This document shows, one piece after another, positions 49,982-59,552 of a stretch of DNA of 64,000 nt. The first letter of the stretch is position 1; each line of letters begins with the position of its first letter. Both the position numbers and the translations under genes were made by a program. Source of the DNA: Geomonas anaerohicana (lineage in GTDB: Bacteria; Desulfobacterota; Desulfuromonadia; Geobacterales; Geobacteraceae); contig NZ_JAEMHL010000003.1 in assembly GCF_016458305.1 (NCBI RefSeq), positions 434,001 through 498,000 of the forward strand, in the 5' to 3' direction. The notes beneath the pieces were generated by a model. That model did no database searches. It saw nothing but the letters and a program-made list of their open reading frames with translations, and was not told where the DNA came from.

Positions 49982-50246
49982 TCAGCCTCCACTGGCAGGA
50001 CCGCAACCTAGGCGTTACGGAACTCGTTACCTTAGTATGAAAATGTTGGAGCTGTCCAGTTTAAAAAGTATTTTCACGGTTGTCGCAAGTTACTGTTTAT
50101 TAATGGTTTTCTCTGCTGCTGGCCAGCGGCGTACAATGCTGCTCACCCGGATGCTGAAAAGATTGATAGGTTCTCGCAGGTATTTGATATAGTATTTCGG
50201 TTTGCGGCGGCAAAACATTAGAGCCGCGTGGAGGAGTAGAGACAAG

Positions 50247-51071
50247 ATGTTAGAGATCGGCAAGTACAACCGTCTGGAAGTGAAGAAGCTCAGCGCCATC
50301 GGTGCCTACCTCGCGTCGGAACTGGGTGAGATCCTGTTGCCCACCAAGTACGTTCCGGAGGGGCTGCACCACGGCGAGCACCTGAAGGTGTTCGTATACC
50401 TCGACTCCGAGGACCGCCTCATCGCCACCACGCTGGAGCCCAAGGCGCAGGTGGGCGACTTCGCGCTCATGGAGGTGAAGGACGTAAGTCCGGTGGGGGC
50501 ATTCCTGGAGTGGGGGCTGGAAAAGGACCTCCTGGTGCCGTTCAGCGAGCAGCCGCGTCCCATGCACAAGGGTGAGCGGCACCTGGTCCGGGTGTACCTG
50601 GACCGCTCCGAGCGCATCGCGGCCTCGGCCAAGATCGGCAAATTTCTGGAAAAGTCGGCGGCTGGTCTCAAGGAGGGACAGGAAGTAACGCTTACCTTCT
50701 ACGAGTTCGGCAACCTTGGCGCCAAGGTGATCATCGACGGCCGGTATGACGGGCTGTTGTTCAAGACCGAGCTGTTCGGCACATTCGGTGCCGGCGACAG
50801 CGCGAAGGGGTACATCAAGAAGATCAGGGGCGACGGCAAGATCGACGTGACGCTCAGAACGGGCGGCAAGCAGGACCTCACCGGTGGTCGTGAGACCCTG
50901 TTGCGGGTGCTTGGGGAGCGTGGAGGTTTTCTGCCCGTGGGGGATAAGTCGCCTCCGGAATTGATCGCGGAGATGTTCCGGATGAGCAAGAAGAATTTCA
51001 AGGCGGTGATTGGCAACCTGTACCGGGAGGGGGTAATCGAGATTACCAAGGAAGGGATCAGGCTGCGCTAG
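50247..51071 (+). CDS. CvfB-like S1-type RNA-binding protein
   Basis: 274 residues from ATG 50247 (GGAGGAG upstream). Several S1-like beta-barrel repeats: GAYLASELGEILLPTKYVPEGLHHGEHLKVFVYLDSEDR (about 14-60), FALMEVKDVSPVGAFLEWGLEKDLLVPFSEQ (about 70-105), and ITLTFYEF-type third repeat, then a winged-helix tail (SPPELIAEMFRMSKKNFKAVIGNLYREGVIEI). This matches CvfB/YitL of Firmicutes, which affects expression post-transcriptionally. Stand-alone, strong terminator behind. Confidence 0.88.
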   Translation: MLEIGKYNRLEVKKLSAIGAYLASELGEILLPTKYVPEGLHHGEHLKVFVYLDSEDRLIATTLEPKAQVGDFALMEVKDVSPVGAFLEWGLEKDLLVPFSEQPRPMHKGERHLVRVYLDRSERIAASAKIGKFLEKSAAGLKEGQEVTLTFYEFGNLGAKVIIDGRYDGLLFKTELFGTFGAGDSAKGYIKKIRGDGKIDVTLRTGGKQDLTGGRETLLRVLGERGGFLPVGDKSPPELIAEMFRMSKKNFKAVIGNLYREGVIEITKEGIRLR

Positions 51072-51090
51072 GTTCCCCCCTCCCCTGTTG

Positions 51091-51132
51091 AAAAAAGCCC
51101 CCCGGCGTGATGGTGCGCCGGGGGGCTTTTTT
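51091..51132 (+). terminator. Strong bidirectional terminator
   Basis: AAAAAAGCCCCCCGGCG (51091-51107) pairs with CGCCGGGGGGCTTTTTT (51116-51132). Serves the CvfB-like gene (+) and the BAX-inhibitor-like gene (-). Confidence 0.92.
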
Positions 51133-51138
51133 ACTTTC

Positions 51139-51813
51139 TTACCTGCGGTCACCCAGGAAGCGGAGCAGCAGCAGGAACATGTTGATGAAGTCGAGGTACA
51201 GGGTGAGCGCCCCGAGAATGGCCCCCTTGCCGCCGGTATTGCCCATCTGCTTGATCCTCTGGGTGTCGTAGGCGGTGAGGCCGGTGAAGACGATGATGCC
51301 GCACAGGCTTAAGACCCAGTTGAGCATCGAGCTGTGCAGGAAGATGTTCACCAGGGAGGCGATGACCACGCCCACCAGGCCCATGAACAGGAAGCTCCCC
51401 CACGAGGAGAGGTCGCTCCTGGTCAGGTAGCCGTAGAGGCTCATGGCGCCGAACATCCCGGCGCTGACCAGGAAGGTCGAGGCGATCGAGGAGTGGGTAT
51501 AGACGACGAAGATGGTGGACATGGTCAGGCCGTTCAGCGCCGCGTAGAGCAGGAAGAGCATGCTGGCCGTGGCGGCGCTGATCCGGTTGATGGCACCGCT
51601 TATAGCCACTACCAGCCCCAGTTCGCCGAACAATAGGGCGTAGAAAAGGATGCGATTGCCCAGGATGGCTTGTAAAAGGGCCGGCGAGGACGCGGTGATC
51701 ACGGAAACGAGTGCGGTAAGCAGCAGCCCGCCGCTCATCCAGCCGTACACTCCTCTCATTACTCCGCTGTTGACCACGCTGATGGTCCGGTACTGAGTTT
51801 GATATCTTTCCAT
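51139..51813 (-). CDS. BAX inhibitor-1 / YccA-family membrane protein
   Basis: 224 residues, seven hydrophobic segments, with the family motif FTGLTAYDTQRIKQMG near residue 185 and the final FINMFLLLLRFLGDRR. The family (YccA, YetJ, BI-1) includes pH-dependent calcium leak channels and modulators of FtsH; no direct evidence for either here. Confidence 0.9.
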   Translation of the reverse strand: MERYQTQYRTISVVNSGVMRGVYGWMSGGLLLTALVSVITASSPALLQAILGNRILFYALLFGELGLVVAISGAINRISAATASMLFLLYAALNGLTMSTIFVVYTHSSIASTFLVSAGMFGAMSLYGYLTRSDLSSWGSFLFMGLVGVVIASLVNIFLHSSMLNWVLSLCGIIVFTGLTAYDTQRIKQMGNTGGKGAILGALTLYLDFINMFLLLLRFLGDRR

Positions 51814-52039
51814 TAATTGCTCCCTTTGATTGCCGTCTGCGCTAGAACAGTTCCCGCCGCAGTTTTCAGTGATTTACGCCCCTTCTTTATAGCATGAAGC
51901 GATGGCTCAGTGAGAAAAATAAGCACTCCGAGGTGAATATGCAAGGGGTGATGCTACAATCTTAGTCCCTTTATCTATTGGTGCCACACGGCACCGTTGC
52001 GCGGCGTTTCCGCCGCATCGACTCAAAGGAGGATCCATC

Positions 52040-52378
52040 ATGTTGAAAAAAATCATCATCCTTGCCTGTCTCGTCTCTTTGTTTCCCGCCGTTGCCGGCG
52101 CCCAGGACGTGGCGTTCATGGTGAACCAGCTGCCTGCGCAGCAGGCCCCAACCCAGAAAAACGTCAATCTCATGCCCCGCGAGGAGTCCGCTACCACCCT
52201 GGTTGCGGCAAACGACGTCCAGGGGGCGGCCGGTGTTGCCGAAGAGCGGCCCAAGAAGAGCCACTCCGGCATGACCTTCAAGGAGTTCTGCGACGTGCAT
52301 TTCGGCGAGTACCGCTGGGTGTATTGGGTGGGCGCGGTCGCCGCGATAGTTGCCATCCACGTGGTAGCGGCCGACTAA
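52040..52378 (+). CDS. Small exported protein with C-terminal membrane helix
   Basis: 112 residues. Signal peptide about 1-21 (AGA cleavage), a low-complexity Gln/Ala/Pro stretch, then a conserved-looking FKEFCDVHFGEYRWVYWVGAVAAIVAIHVVAAD with a terminal membrane helix. Unknown function. AAAGGAGGA precedes the ATG; a terminator follows. It may be a Geobacter-specific envelope protein. Confidence 0.6.
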   Translation: MLKKIIILACLVSLFPAVAGAQDVAFMVNQLPAQQAPTQKNVNLMPREESATTLVAANDVQGAAGVAEERPKKSHSGMTFKEFCDVHFGEYRWVYWVGAVAAIVAIHVVAAD

Positions 52379-52383
52379 CTACG

Positions 52384-52413
52384 GGGGCGGCAGGTCATCA
52401 ACCTGTCGCCCCT
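52384..52413 (+). terminator. Terminator after small exported protein
   Basis: GGGGCGGCAGGT (52384-52395) pairs with ACCTGTCGCCCC (52401-52412) with one G-T pair; only a short T run follows. Confidence 0.6.
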
Positions 52414-52476
52414 CCCTTCCCTTCCCGTTACACCTGCCCAGCCTTCCCGACGCGACACACCAGTTGACGTTCTTTC

Positions 52477-53541
52477 TTATTTCGCCCTTTCGTATTGCAC
52501 CGGCCAGGGGAGGTCTACGCCCAGCGACTTGGCGGCATGCAGCGGCCAGTACGGGTCGCGCAGCATGGCCCGCGCCAGGAACACGGCGTCGGCCAGCCCG
52601 GTGGCCACGATCTGCTCGGCCTGGACCGGGTCCGTGATGACTCCCACCGCACCGGTCGGGATGCCGACCTCGTTCCTGATGGCCGTGGCGAACGGGGTCT
52701 GGAAGCCGGGACCGAAGGGGGGCATGGCCTCGGGGACCATCCCGCCGCTGGAGCAGTCGATCAGGTCGACCCCGATATCCTTCAGCGCAGTGACCAGGTG
52801 CAGCGTCTGCTCCAGGTCCCACCCTCCCTCCATCCAGTCGGTGGCCGAGACCCGGACGAACACCGGCAGGTGCCCGGGCCAGATCTCACGTACCGCCTTG
52901 GCGACGCGCAGCGGAAAACGGCAGCGGTTTTCCAGCGAACCACCGAATTCATCGCTGCGCTGGTTGGAGAGCGGCGACAGGAACTGGTGCAGCAGGTAGC
53001 CGTGCGCCATGTGGATTTCGACCACCTCGAACCCGGCCTCGATGCTGCGCCGTGCCGCGGCGGTGAACTGCCCTAAGAGCGTTTCCAGGTCCTGCAGGGT
53101 CGCCTCGCGGGGGATCACCGGCTCCTCCCTGGAAAAAGGGACCGGGCTCGGGGCGATGGTCTGCCAGCCGCGGTGGTTGACGTCGACCGGGCGCCCTCCT
53201 TTCCAGGGGAGATCAGTCGACGCCTTGCGCCCCGCGTGGGCGAGTTGAATGCCCGGGACGGATCCCTGCTCCTTGATGAAGCGCGTGATGGGGGCAAAGG
53301 CGGCGGCGTGCTCGGCGCTCCAGATGCCGCTGTCGTCGGGGGAAATGCGCCCCTGCGGGGTGACGGCGGTCGCCTCGACCATAACCATGCCGGCGCCGCC
53401 CACGGCGCGGCTCCCCAGGTGCACCATATGCCAGTCGGTGGGGAGCCCCTCCTTGCTGGAGTACATGCACATCGGGGACACGAAGATGCGATTCTTGAAG
53501 ACCAACTCGCGCAGGGTAAGCGGGGTGAAAAGGATGCTCAT
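52477..53541 (-). CDS. namA: Old-yellow-enzyme family NADH:flavin oxidoreductase (YqjM class)
   Basis: 354 residues, an FMN TIM barrel. Motifs of the YqjM/NamA class: FVSPMCMYSSKEG (the regulatory Cys near residue 25), QLAHAGRKAS near 100, HMAHGYLLHQFLSPLSNQR with the His pair near 178, and the FMN-phosphate end FLARAMLRDPYWPLHAAKSLG. Such enzymes reduce activated C=C bonds of enones and some nitro compounds with NAD(P)H. Symbol by class only. Confidence 0.88.
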   Translation of the reverse strand: MSILFTPLTLRELVFKNRIFVSPMCMYSSKEGLPTDWHMVHLGSRAVGGAGMVMVEATAVTPQGRISPDDSGIWSAEHAAAFAPITRFIKEQGSVPGIQLAHAGRKASTDLPWKGGRPVDVNHRGWQTIAPSPVPFSREEPVIPREATLQDLETLLGQFTAAARRSIEAGFEVVEIHMAHGYLLHQFLSPLSNQRSDEFGGSLENRCRFPLRVAKAVREIWPGHLPVFVRVSATDWMEGGWDLEQTLHLVTALKDIGVDLIDCSSGGMVPEAMPPFGPGFQTPFATAIRNEVGIPTGAVGVITDPVQAEQIVATGLADAVFLARAMLRDPYWPLHAAKSLGVDLPWPVQYERAK

Positions 53542-53639
53542 GCTGGAAAACCTCCTGAAGCTGGTGTGATGTGGCAGGGGTGCGTCTGCGGCAGTTTAGC
53601 AGGCATCGGGATAACTGCAACGAAATCAGGCGGCCCGGG

Positions 53640-54470
53640 TCACGGCGCGGTCCGCTGCTCCGGCTGGCACTGCGGACAGAAGAAGGTGGAGCGGTTACCG
53701 AGCCTCCCCCTGCGGATGGCAGTGCCGCACTCCCGGCAGGGAAGCCCTTCCCTGCCGTAGACGTAGAGCTGCTGCGGGAAGTAGGCCAGTTTTTCTTCGG
53801 CTCTCCTGAAGTCCATGCTGGCGCGACCGGCGGCTATGGACGAGGCGAGAGTCTCCTTGATGGCGGTGACCAGTGCGGTGCAGTCGGCGGCAGTCAGTTC
53901 ACCCGCAGGGGTGTCCGGGTGCATCCGCAAGCGAAACAGGCTCTCCGCCGCATAGATGTTGCCGATGCCCGCCACGACGGCGCTGTCCATCAGGAACCGC
54001 TGCAGGGCCACCCGCCGGCCACGGCTCAGCCGGTACAGGTAATCCGGGCCGAAGGCGTCGGTGAGCGGCTCCGGTCCGATCTTCCTGAGCAACTGGTGCT
54101 GCAAGGGATCGGACCCGGTGAAGTGGATGGAACCGAAACGGCGCGGGTCGTTGAGCCGGAGCACGAGTCCGGAGTCGAGCCGCAGGTCGAAATGGTCGTG
54201 CGGGCCGGGCGCGACCGAGGCCGGTACCAGGCGCAGGTGGCCGGTCATACCCAGGTGCAGAAGCAGCGAGCCGGCGCTACAGGTGAGGATCAGGTACTTG
54301 CCCCGGCGCTGGACCGAGCGGATAGTCTGGCCCACGAGGAGCTCTGGGAGCCCCTCCGGGACCATGTTGCGCAGCTTGGCGATGTGCAAGTCGGCGGATG
54401 CGATGCGCGCACCGGTCAGGTGGTCCGTTATCCCCAACCGGGTTACTTCTACTTCAGGTAACTCTGGCAT
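53640..54470 (-). CDS. mutM: Formamidopyrimidine-DNA glycosylase
   Basis: 276 residues. Removes oxidised purines such as 8-oxoguanine and nicks the abasic site. The N-terminus MPELPEVEV supplies the catalytic Pro2 and Glu3; Lys in RRGKYLIL near residue 58; the H2TH helix region (GIGNIYAAESLFRLRMHP near 170); and the C-terminal zinc finger CRECGTAIRRGRLGNRSTFFCPQC in residues 244-268. All residues needed are present. Confidence 0.96.
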   Translation of the reverse strand: MPELPEVEVTRLGITDHLTGARIASADLHIAKLRNMVPEGLPELLVGQTIRSVQRRGKYLILTCSAGSLLLHLGMTGHLRLVPASVAPGPHDHFDLRLDSGLVLRLNDPRRFGSIHFTGSDPLQHQLLRKIGPEPLTDAFGPDYLYRLSRGRRVALQRFLMDSAVVAGIGNIYAAESLFRLRMHPDTPAGELTAADCTALVTAIKETLASSIAAGRASMDFRRAEEKLAYFPQQLYVYGREGLPCRECGTAIRRGRLGNRSTFFCPQCQPEQRTAP

Positions 54471-54481
54471 GAACGCTCCGG

Positions 54482-54667
54482 CTACTGGTCCAGCGGCATC
54501 GGGCTGCAGACGTTGTCTTCGGAGTTCGCCTCCGCACCGCAGGTGAAACAGACCACCGTCGGGCGGTCGGTGATGTGAGCGACCTCTTCCAGGCGCCCGG
54601 CGCTTTTGAGCATGCAGATGTGTCCGGTGTGTTTGGCACCGCAGCGGCAGGTTTGCGTGGCTTCCAT
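54482..54667 (-). CDS. Cys-rich 61-residue protein
   Basis: ATG 54667 follows AAGGGGGATG. Four Cys pairs or singles (TCRCGAKHTGHIC, VVCFTCGAEANSEDNVC) suggest a small zinc-ribbon protein. It begins the transcript that continues 11 bases later into mutM, so a DNA-related role is possible. Not recognised. Confidence 0.6.
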   Translation of the reverse strand: MEATQTCRCGAKHTGHICMLKSAGRLEEVAHITDRPTVVCFTCGAEANSEDNVCSPMPLDQ

Positions 54668-54927
54668 ATCATCCCCCTTTGTCTGACGTATCCCTCATTA
54701 CTACTGCAAACCGGCTGTGGCAGTCAACTCTTAGGTGGCTCATTGTCAGGGCGAACAGCAATGCCTTACGCCTCCAGACATTATTTTTTTATAATTTGTT
54801 GTTGCTACTTTTGGATATTGTGTTTATATTAGAAAAAACTTTCTCTATGCCAATCCTGCCCGGCCTGAGACAGAAGACGACAGGTAGTTTAGGTACGCTT
54901 GGACACAACGTTGCCCAAGGGGGAGTC
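54668..54927. other. AT-rich divergent promoter region
   Basis: Contains AT-rich tracts near 54780-54840 (TTATTTTTTTATAATTTG). An open frame reads through it, but its translation is hydrophobic by chance and lacks a ribosome site. Taken as the promoter region of the kinase at 54928 and of the Cys-rich gene. Confidence 0.5.
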
Positions 54928-57321
54928 ATGAACGGATTGTTGCAGGTAAACCAGGTTGCCGATCACAACAACAGCGCTTCCCGCACCTGCATTGGCGGCG
55001 ATGCCCTGACGCTGTCCCGGACCGCTGTGTCCGGGCCTGGTTACGAACAGGTGTTGCGCAACATGTTCCGGGCGGCCCCCCTGGGAGTGTACCAGACCGA
55101 TAGCCACGGCCACCCCCAGGCTTCCGTGGTGAACGGCCCGGCGGACCCCGCTGACGCCGGCATGCACCGGGGCGGCTATCTCACCCCCCAGGAGCGCAAG
55201 GGACTGGCCGCATCCTTCCAGGTCGCCATGGAGGCAGGACAGCAGTGGCATCGGCAGTTCCCTTACCGTTTCGCCGATGGCGCCGTCTGCCTGCTTCAGG
55301 CCGTGGTCGCCCCGCTGTATGGCGACGGAGGCGCGCTCACAGGCTACCAGGTCTGCACCCTCGACGTCACGGCACAGCACCAAGCCCAGCAGGAGCTGGC
55401 CCTGAGCGACGACCGGCAACGGGTCGCCCTGGATGCGGCGGAACTAGGCATCTGGGATTTCGACGTCACCGGCAACGATTGCTACTTCAGCCCCCTCTGC
55501 TACCAGATGCTGGGCTACAGCGGCGGACAGATGCAGGTGCGGCTGGAGGATTGGACCAACATCATCCACCCTCAGTACCTCGACAGCGCCCGCCGGGTAC
55601 TGGAGAACTGCATCAGCGGCAGCATCGACAAGTTCGAGCTGGAGTTCCGCCTCAAGACCAACGAGGGGAAATGGCACTGGTTCCGCTGCACCGGCAAGGC
55701 AGCCGCGCGGGATGCCAGCGGCAGGGCCAGCCGCCTCGCCGGCACCCTGTTGGACATAAACCAGGCCAAGCTCATGGAGCACCTGCTGCAGATGGAGCAC
55801 GGGCTGCTGAACCTGATTACCTCGACCAGCCCGGTAGGCATCATGTTCATCGAGTCAGACGGCAACATCACTTTCGTGAATCCCAAGGCGGAGCGCATCC
55901 TGGGCCTGACCAAGCAGCAGATGGCGCTCAGGGACCCCCCTGTCGTCGACGCCATCTTCTCCGTGGAGGATGGTGCGGCCGCCGGTGCCGAACTGTCTCT
56001 GGGCCAGATCCTGGAACAGGGACGTTGCCTGCTGCAGTCCTGCTTCGTCTTCGCCCGCCCTAACGGCGTCAGCGCGGTCATCTCCATCAGCACCGCGCCC
56101 TTCCTGGACCCGGCCAGCACGGTAAGCGGCACGGTAGTGACCCTTGAGGACGTGACCGAGCAGAAGACGCGTGAGCAGGTGCTGGCGGACAACGACCGCC
56201 TGCTGCGGGAGACACAAAGGATCGCCCAACTGGGCAGTTACGTCCTCGATATTGCCCAGGACCACTGGGCCTGCTCCAGCAAGCTCGAGGAGATCCTCGG
56301 CATCGACGCCGCCTACCCGAAGACCATGCAGGGGCACTTCGACATCGTGCACGAGGAATTCCGGGACCAGTTCAGCGACAGCTACCGCGCCGCCATCAGC
56401 AACAACCGCCCCTTTGAGCACGAATACAAGATCAGAAGGCACAACGACGGCGAGGAACGCTGGGTGACCGAGTGCTGCGAACTGACCTGGGACGCGGCCT
56501 GCAAGCAGGCACGCATGATCGGCACCATCAAGGACATCACCGAGCGCAAGGCCGCCGAGGAGGCCATCCGCAACCTCAACGACGAGCTCGACCGCCGGGT
56601 CATCGAGAGGACTTCGCAGCTGGTAGCCGCCAAGAAGGAGATCGAATCCTTCAGCTACTCCGTTTCCCACGACCTGCGCGCGCCGCTGCGGCACATCAAC
56701 AGCTACAGCGCCATCCTGGTCGAGGAGTACGGCGAGTCACTGCCCGAGGACGCCCGTTACTACCTGGAACGGATCTGCACCGCCAGCAGCAGGATGGGTA
56801 AGCAGATCGACGACCTGCTCGCCCTGACCCGCGTAGGTCGCGCCATCATGAAACGGAGCACCTTCAACATCAGCCAGTTGGCTGCCGACGTGGTGGACAT
56901 GCTCAGCGAGGAGTCCGACAACCCGCCGGAGTTCGTGGTACAGCCGGGGATCAGCGCCTACGGCGACAGCGCGTTGGTCCGGCTGGTATTGCAGAACCTC
57001 CTCGGCAACTCGGTCAAGTATTCCTCGCGTGCTCCCTTCCCGCGCATCGAGTTCGGACAGACGCTCGTGGCGGGAAGGCACGCCTTCTTCGTCCGGGATA
57101 ACGGGGTCGGCTTCGACATGGCCTACGTCGAAAAGCTGTTCCAGCCCTTCCAACGCCTGCACGGCTCCGAGTTCGAGGGGACCGGCATCGGCCTCGCCAC
57201 GGTGCGCCGCATCATCGAGCGCCACGGGGGGAACATCTGGGCCGAAGGCAAGGAACAAGAGGGTGCTACCTTCTACTTCACCCTGTCCCACCCGCGCAAA
57301 TCCGACTCCAGTTTCCGCTAG
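54928..57321 (+). CDS. Soluble multi-PAS histidine kinase
   Basis: 797 residues from ATG 54928 (AAGGGGGAG upstream). No membrane helix. Four PAS-like regions (about 40-150, 165-285, 290-415, 425-545; the second with IIHPQYLDSA and the fourth with EYKIRRHNDGEERWV are PAS_3-type), coiled coil, HisKA with His581 (SYSVSHDLRAPLRH), HATPase ending GTGIGLATVRRIIERHGGNIWAEG. This phytochrome-like kinase core is shared with the kinase at 58532. Signal and partner unknown. Confidence 0.88.
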   Translation: MNGLLQVNQVADHNNSASRTCIGGDALTLSRTAVSGPGYEQVLRNMFRAAPLGVYQTDSHGHPQASVVNGPADPADAGMHRGGYLTPQERKGLAASFQVAMEAGQQWHRQFPYRFADGAVCLLQAVVAPLYGDGGALTGYQVCTLDVTAQHQAQQELALSDDRQRVALDAAELGIWDFDVTGNDCYFSPLCYQMLGYSGGQMQVRLEDWTNIIHPQYLDSARRVLENCISGSIDKFELEFRLKTNEGKWHWFRCTGKAAARDASGRASRLAGTLLDINQAKLMEHLLQMEHGLLNLITSTSPVGIMFIESDGNITFVNPKAERILGLTKQQMALRDPPVVDAIFSVEDGAAAGAELSLGQILEQGRCLLQSCFVFARPNGVSAVISISTAPFLDPASTVSGTVVTLEDVTEQKTREQVLADNDRLLRETQRIAQLGSYVLDIAQDHWACSSKLEEILGIDAAYPKTMQGHFDIVHEEFRDQFSDSYRAAISNNRPFEHEYKIRRHNDGEERWVTECCELTWDAACKQARMIGTIKDITERKAAEEAIRNLNDELDRRVIERTSQLVAAKKEIESFSYSVSHDLRAPLRHINSYSAILVEEYGESLPEDARYYLERICTASSRMGKQIDDLLALTRVGRAIMKRSTFNISQLAADVVDMLSEESDNPPEFVVQPGISAYGDSALVRLVLQNLLGNSVKYSSRAPFPRIEFGQTLVAGRHAFFVRDNGVGFDMAYVEKLFQPFQRLHGSEFEGTGIGLATVRRIIERHGGNIWAEGKEQEGATFYFTLSHPRKSDSSFR

Positions 57322-57396
57322 AGCATCCTGCCGATTCACATTCGCTGCACCGCGGGGCGGCCATCCCCTCGCGGCGTCTTTCCTAATGCACCCGTA

Positions 57397-57418
57397 GGGG
57401 CGAATAATCATTCGCCCC
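57397..57418. repeat. Palindromic GGGGCGAAT element, copy 3
   Basis: GGGGCGAAT-AATC-ATTCGCCCC, preceded by CCCGTA. Confidence 0.7.
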
Positions 57419-57465
57419 GATTTCGCGATGGATATAGCCGCAGCATCAGTTGGGCACGCGCGGAT

Positions 57466-57485
57466 GGGCAAATGGTTATTTGCCC
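57466..57485. repeat. Palindromic GGGCAAAT element, copy 4
   Basis: GGGCAAATGGTTATTTGCCC, followed by CTACAGG. Compared with copy 2, both arms change together (G to A and C to T), so the pairing is kept. Inverted relative to copy 3. Confidence 0.7.
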
Positions 57486-57688
57486 CTACAGGCACAGTGT
57501 TCGTACCCGTCTCTCCATACTTGATCCCTTTTTGGTATTAAAACGGTGTCTACCGGCTGGGTGTCTGCGATCGTCACAACTGCGCCGTCCTAACCGGATG
57601 CAGTAACTGGCGCAGCTGGAGAGTCACCCCTGATGCCCCAATTCCTGCGTCGGTACTGCACGTTAGCGGCTGTTGCTAGCAAAAAAAA

Positions 57689-57721
57689 TTGATTGTCAAA
57701 TAATCAAAACTGTGTTTTAAA
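57689..57721 (+). promoter_or_regulatory. Promoter and possible operator of GntR gene
   Basis: TTGTCA (57693-57698), 17 bases, TTTAAA (57716-57721). The dyad TTGATT-n7-AATCAA (57689-57707) covers the -35, a fitting place for autorepression. Confidence 0.55.
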
Positions 57722-57812
57722 TGTGTATGCACCTGCAACTGACCCGATACAGTCAGCGCAGCAGATCAAGGCATGCGAGCCCGCCTGCGGTCTAACTATA
57801 AGTGAGGCGCCT

Positions 57813-58517
57813 ATGAGGAAAACCTGTCAGATGGTGGAGAAGGCTTTGGTCGACGGGATGTTGAAGGGGGAGTTCAAACCGGGGAGTCCGCTGCTGAGCG
57901 AGCGGGACCTGGCGGAGCGCTTCGCCGTCAGCAGGACCACGGTGCGCGAGGCGCTGCAGAAGCTGCAGGACGCGGGATGGATCTCGGTGCAGCAGCGGCA
58001 CGTCACCATCGTCAAGGATTTTTGGTCCCAGGGGGACCTGGAGATCCTCTCCTCCATCACCAGGAACAGCGACCCTTTTCCTTTCGAGTTGGCGACCCAC
58101 CTGCTGGAACTCAGGGTCCAGTTCGCTCCGGATTACGCCCGCCGCGCCGTCGAGAATAACGCCGCCGGGGTGGCGGCGGTACTGCGCAAGGCGGAGAAGT
58201 TGCGTAACTGTTCGTCGGCCCTGGTCAACTTCGACTGGGAATTGCACCTGGCCATGGCGGTGATGTCGGGTAACCGTATCTATCCCCTGATGCTGAACAC
58301 GTTTTCCGGCATCTACTCCAAACTGAGGTACTCACTGTTTTCCAGGGACAAGCACCGGTTGCAACTGCGTGACTACTACCGCGACATGCTGGCCGCCGCC
58401 ACTGCCGGCAACGCCCTGCTGGCGGAGAACATCACCCGCGCCGCGATGCTGGTGAGGTTGAACGATTTCAAGCTGTACTTCGGGTCGCTGGCCCCGGACT
58501 GCCCAGCCCCGGCCTAG
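57813..58517 (+). CDS. GntR-family transcriptional regulator (FadR-like)
   Basis: 234 residues from ATG 57813; a TTG 120 bases upstream lies inside the promoter. Winged HTH (about 5-68: MLKGEFKPGSPLLSERDLAERFAVSRTTVREALQKLQDAGWI) and an all-helical effector domain close in size to E. coli FadR (239 residues). Near a beta-oxidation operon, a fatty-acyl-CoA-responsive regulator is a fair guess, but the effector domain was not matched directly. Confidence 0.78.
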   Translation: MRKTCQMVEKALVDGMLKGEFKPGSPLLSERDLAERFAVSRTTVREALQKLQDAGWISVQQRHVTIVKDFWSQGDLEILSSITRNSDPFPFELATHLLELRVQFAPDYARRAVENNAAGVAAVLRKAEKLRNCSSALVNFDWELHLAMAVMSGNRIYPLMLNTFSGIYSKLRYSLFSRDKHRLQLRDYYRDMLAAATAGNALLAENITRAAMLVRLNDFKLYFGSLAPDCPAPA

Positions 58518-58531
58518 CCTGAGGGAGCCGG

Positions 58532-59389
58532 TCAGCTCCCCAGGGTGAAGTAGAAGGTCGCCCCTCCGTTCACCTCCGCCTCCGCCCAGATTCTGCCGCC
58601 ATGCCGGTTGATGATGCGCTGCACGATGGCGAGCCCGATGCCCAGCCCGGGAAACTCCTCGTCACGGTGCATGCGCTGGAACGGACCGAAGAGCCGTTCG
58701 GCGAAGCGCATGTCGAAGCCGGCCCCGTCGTCCCGCACGAAATACACCACCTCATCCCCTTCCTTCCTGCTGCCGATTTCGATGGTGGCGGACTCCTTCT
58801 TTGCCGTGAACTTCCATGCGTTTTCCAGGAGATGTTCCAGGGCCGTGCGCAGCAGCACCGCGTCCCCGTGCGCGGGGAGCCGTTCCGGGACCTTGAAGGT
58901 GACCTTTCTGCCCGGGTCCCCTTCCCTGACGCAGGCGGTGTAGCTGTTGGCCATCTGGGCGAGATCGAGGTTCAGCGGGGTCATGTCCTGGCGCCCGATG
59001 CGCGACAGCGCCAGCAGCGCGTCCACCAGCCCCTCCATCTTGCGGCCGGCCCGCACGATACAGTCCAGGTAGCTGTGCGCGGTCGGGTCCAAACTCTCGC
59101 CGTAGTCCTCGAGCAGGGCGTTGCTGAAACCGATCAGGTGCCGCAGCGGTGCGCGCAGATCGTGGGAGACGGCGTAGCTGAAGGTTTCCAACTCCTTGCC
59201 CAGGTTTTCCGCCGTGGCCTTGTGCCGGGTCAGCTCCCGCTGAGCCTCGGCGAGCCTCATTTCGCAGTCGCCGGCCGGCTCGCGACCGTGCAGCTGCGTC
59301 CCGGCGCGCTGTGCTGCGGCCTCTGCGCCGCTGCCGGTGCTGTTCCGGGTGTCACCCTTGCGCTCACCCTTGCTGTTAGGCGCGTCCAT
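58532..59389 (-). CDS. Small soluble histidine kinase
   Basis: 285 residues. A variable N-terminus (about 1-50), short coiled coil, HisKA with His76 (SYAVSHDLRAPLRH) and HATPase (LLENAWKF, VRDDGAGFDM, GLGIGLAIVQRIINRHGGRIW). No sensor domain and no membrane helix, so it needs a partner for input. The kinase core closely resembles that of the gene at 54928. GGGAGGAG before the ATG. Confidence 0.85.
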   Translation of the reverse strand: MDAPNSKGERKGDTRNSTGSGAEAAAQRAGTQLHGREPAGDCEMRLAEAQRELTRHKATAENLGKELETFSYAVSHDLRAPLRHLIGFSNALLEDYGESLDPTAHSYLDCIVRAGRKMEGLVDALLALSRIGRQDMTPLNLDLAQMANSYTACVREGDPGRKVTFKVPERLPAHGDAVLLRTALEHLLENAWKFTAKKESATIEIGSRKEGDEVVYFVRDDGAGFDMRFAERLFGPFQRMHRDEEFPGLGIGLAIVQRIINRHGGRIWAEAEVNGGATFYFTLGS

Positions 59390-59552
59390 GTGCTCCTCCC
59401 GCTGCTACTGACACAGTCCCGCTTAAAACTCTCTTAAAAACAAATTCTGCCACAACTTGCGGCGTTGCACCACTCATAAAATAACAATTTTACTCTCAGC
59501 TACACCTTCTGATACACCTTTCTCTGTTTCATAGCTGCAGGCTCTGTCTTGG

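Larger units (their letters stand above)
57322..57688. other. Intergenic region with two palindromes
   Basis: No gene seen in the 490 bases before the GntR gene. Carries two GGGC(G/A)AAT palindromes listed separately. Confidence 0.5.

Noticed and set aside
54679-54927. N-terminal extension of the kinase at 54928
   Set aside because: No ribosome site, AT-rich promoter-like DNA, and a good Shine-Dalgarno exists before 54928.
57693-57812. N-terminal extension of the GntR regulator from a TTG
   Set aside because: It overlaps the predicted -35/-10 boxes, and the HTH begins normally after ATG 57813.
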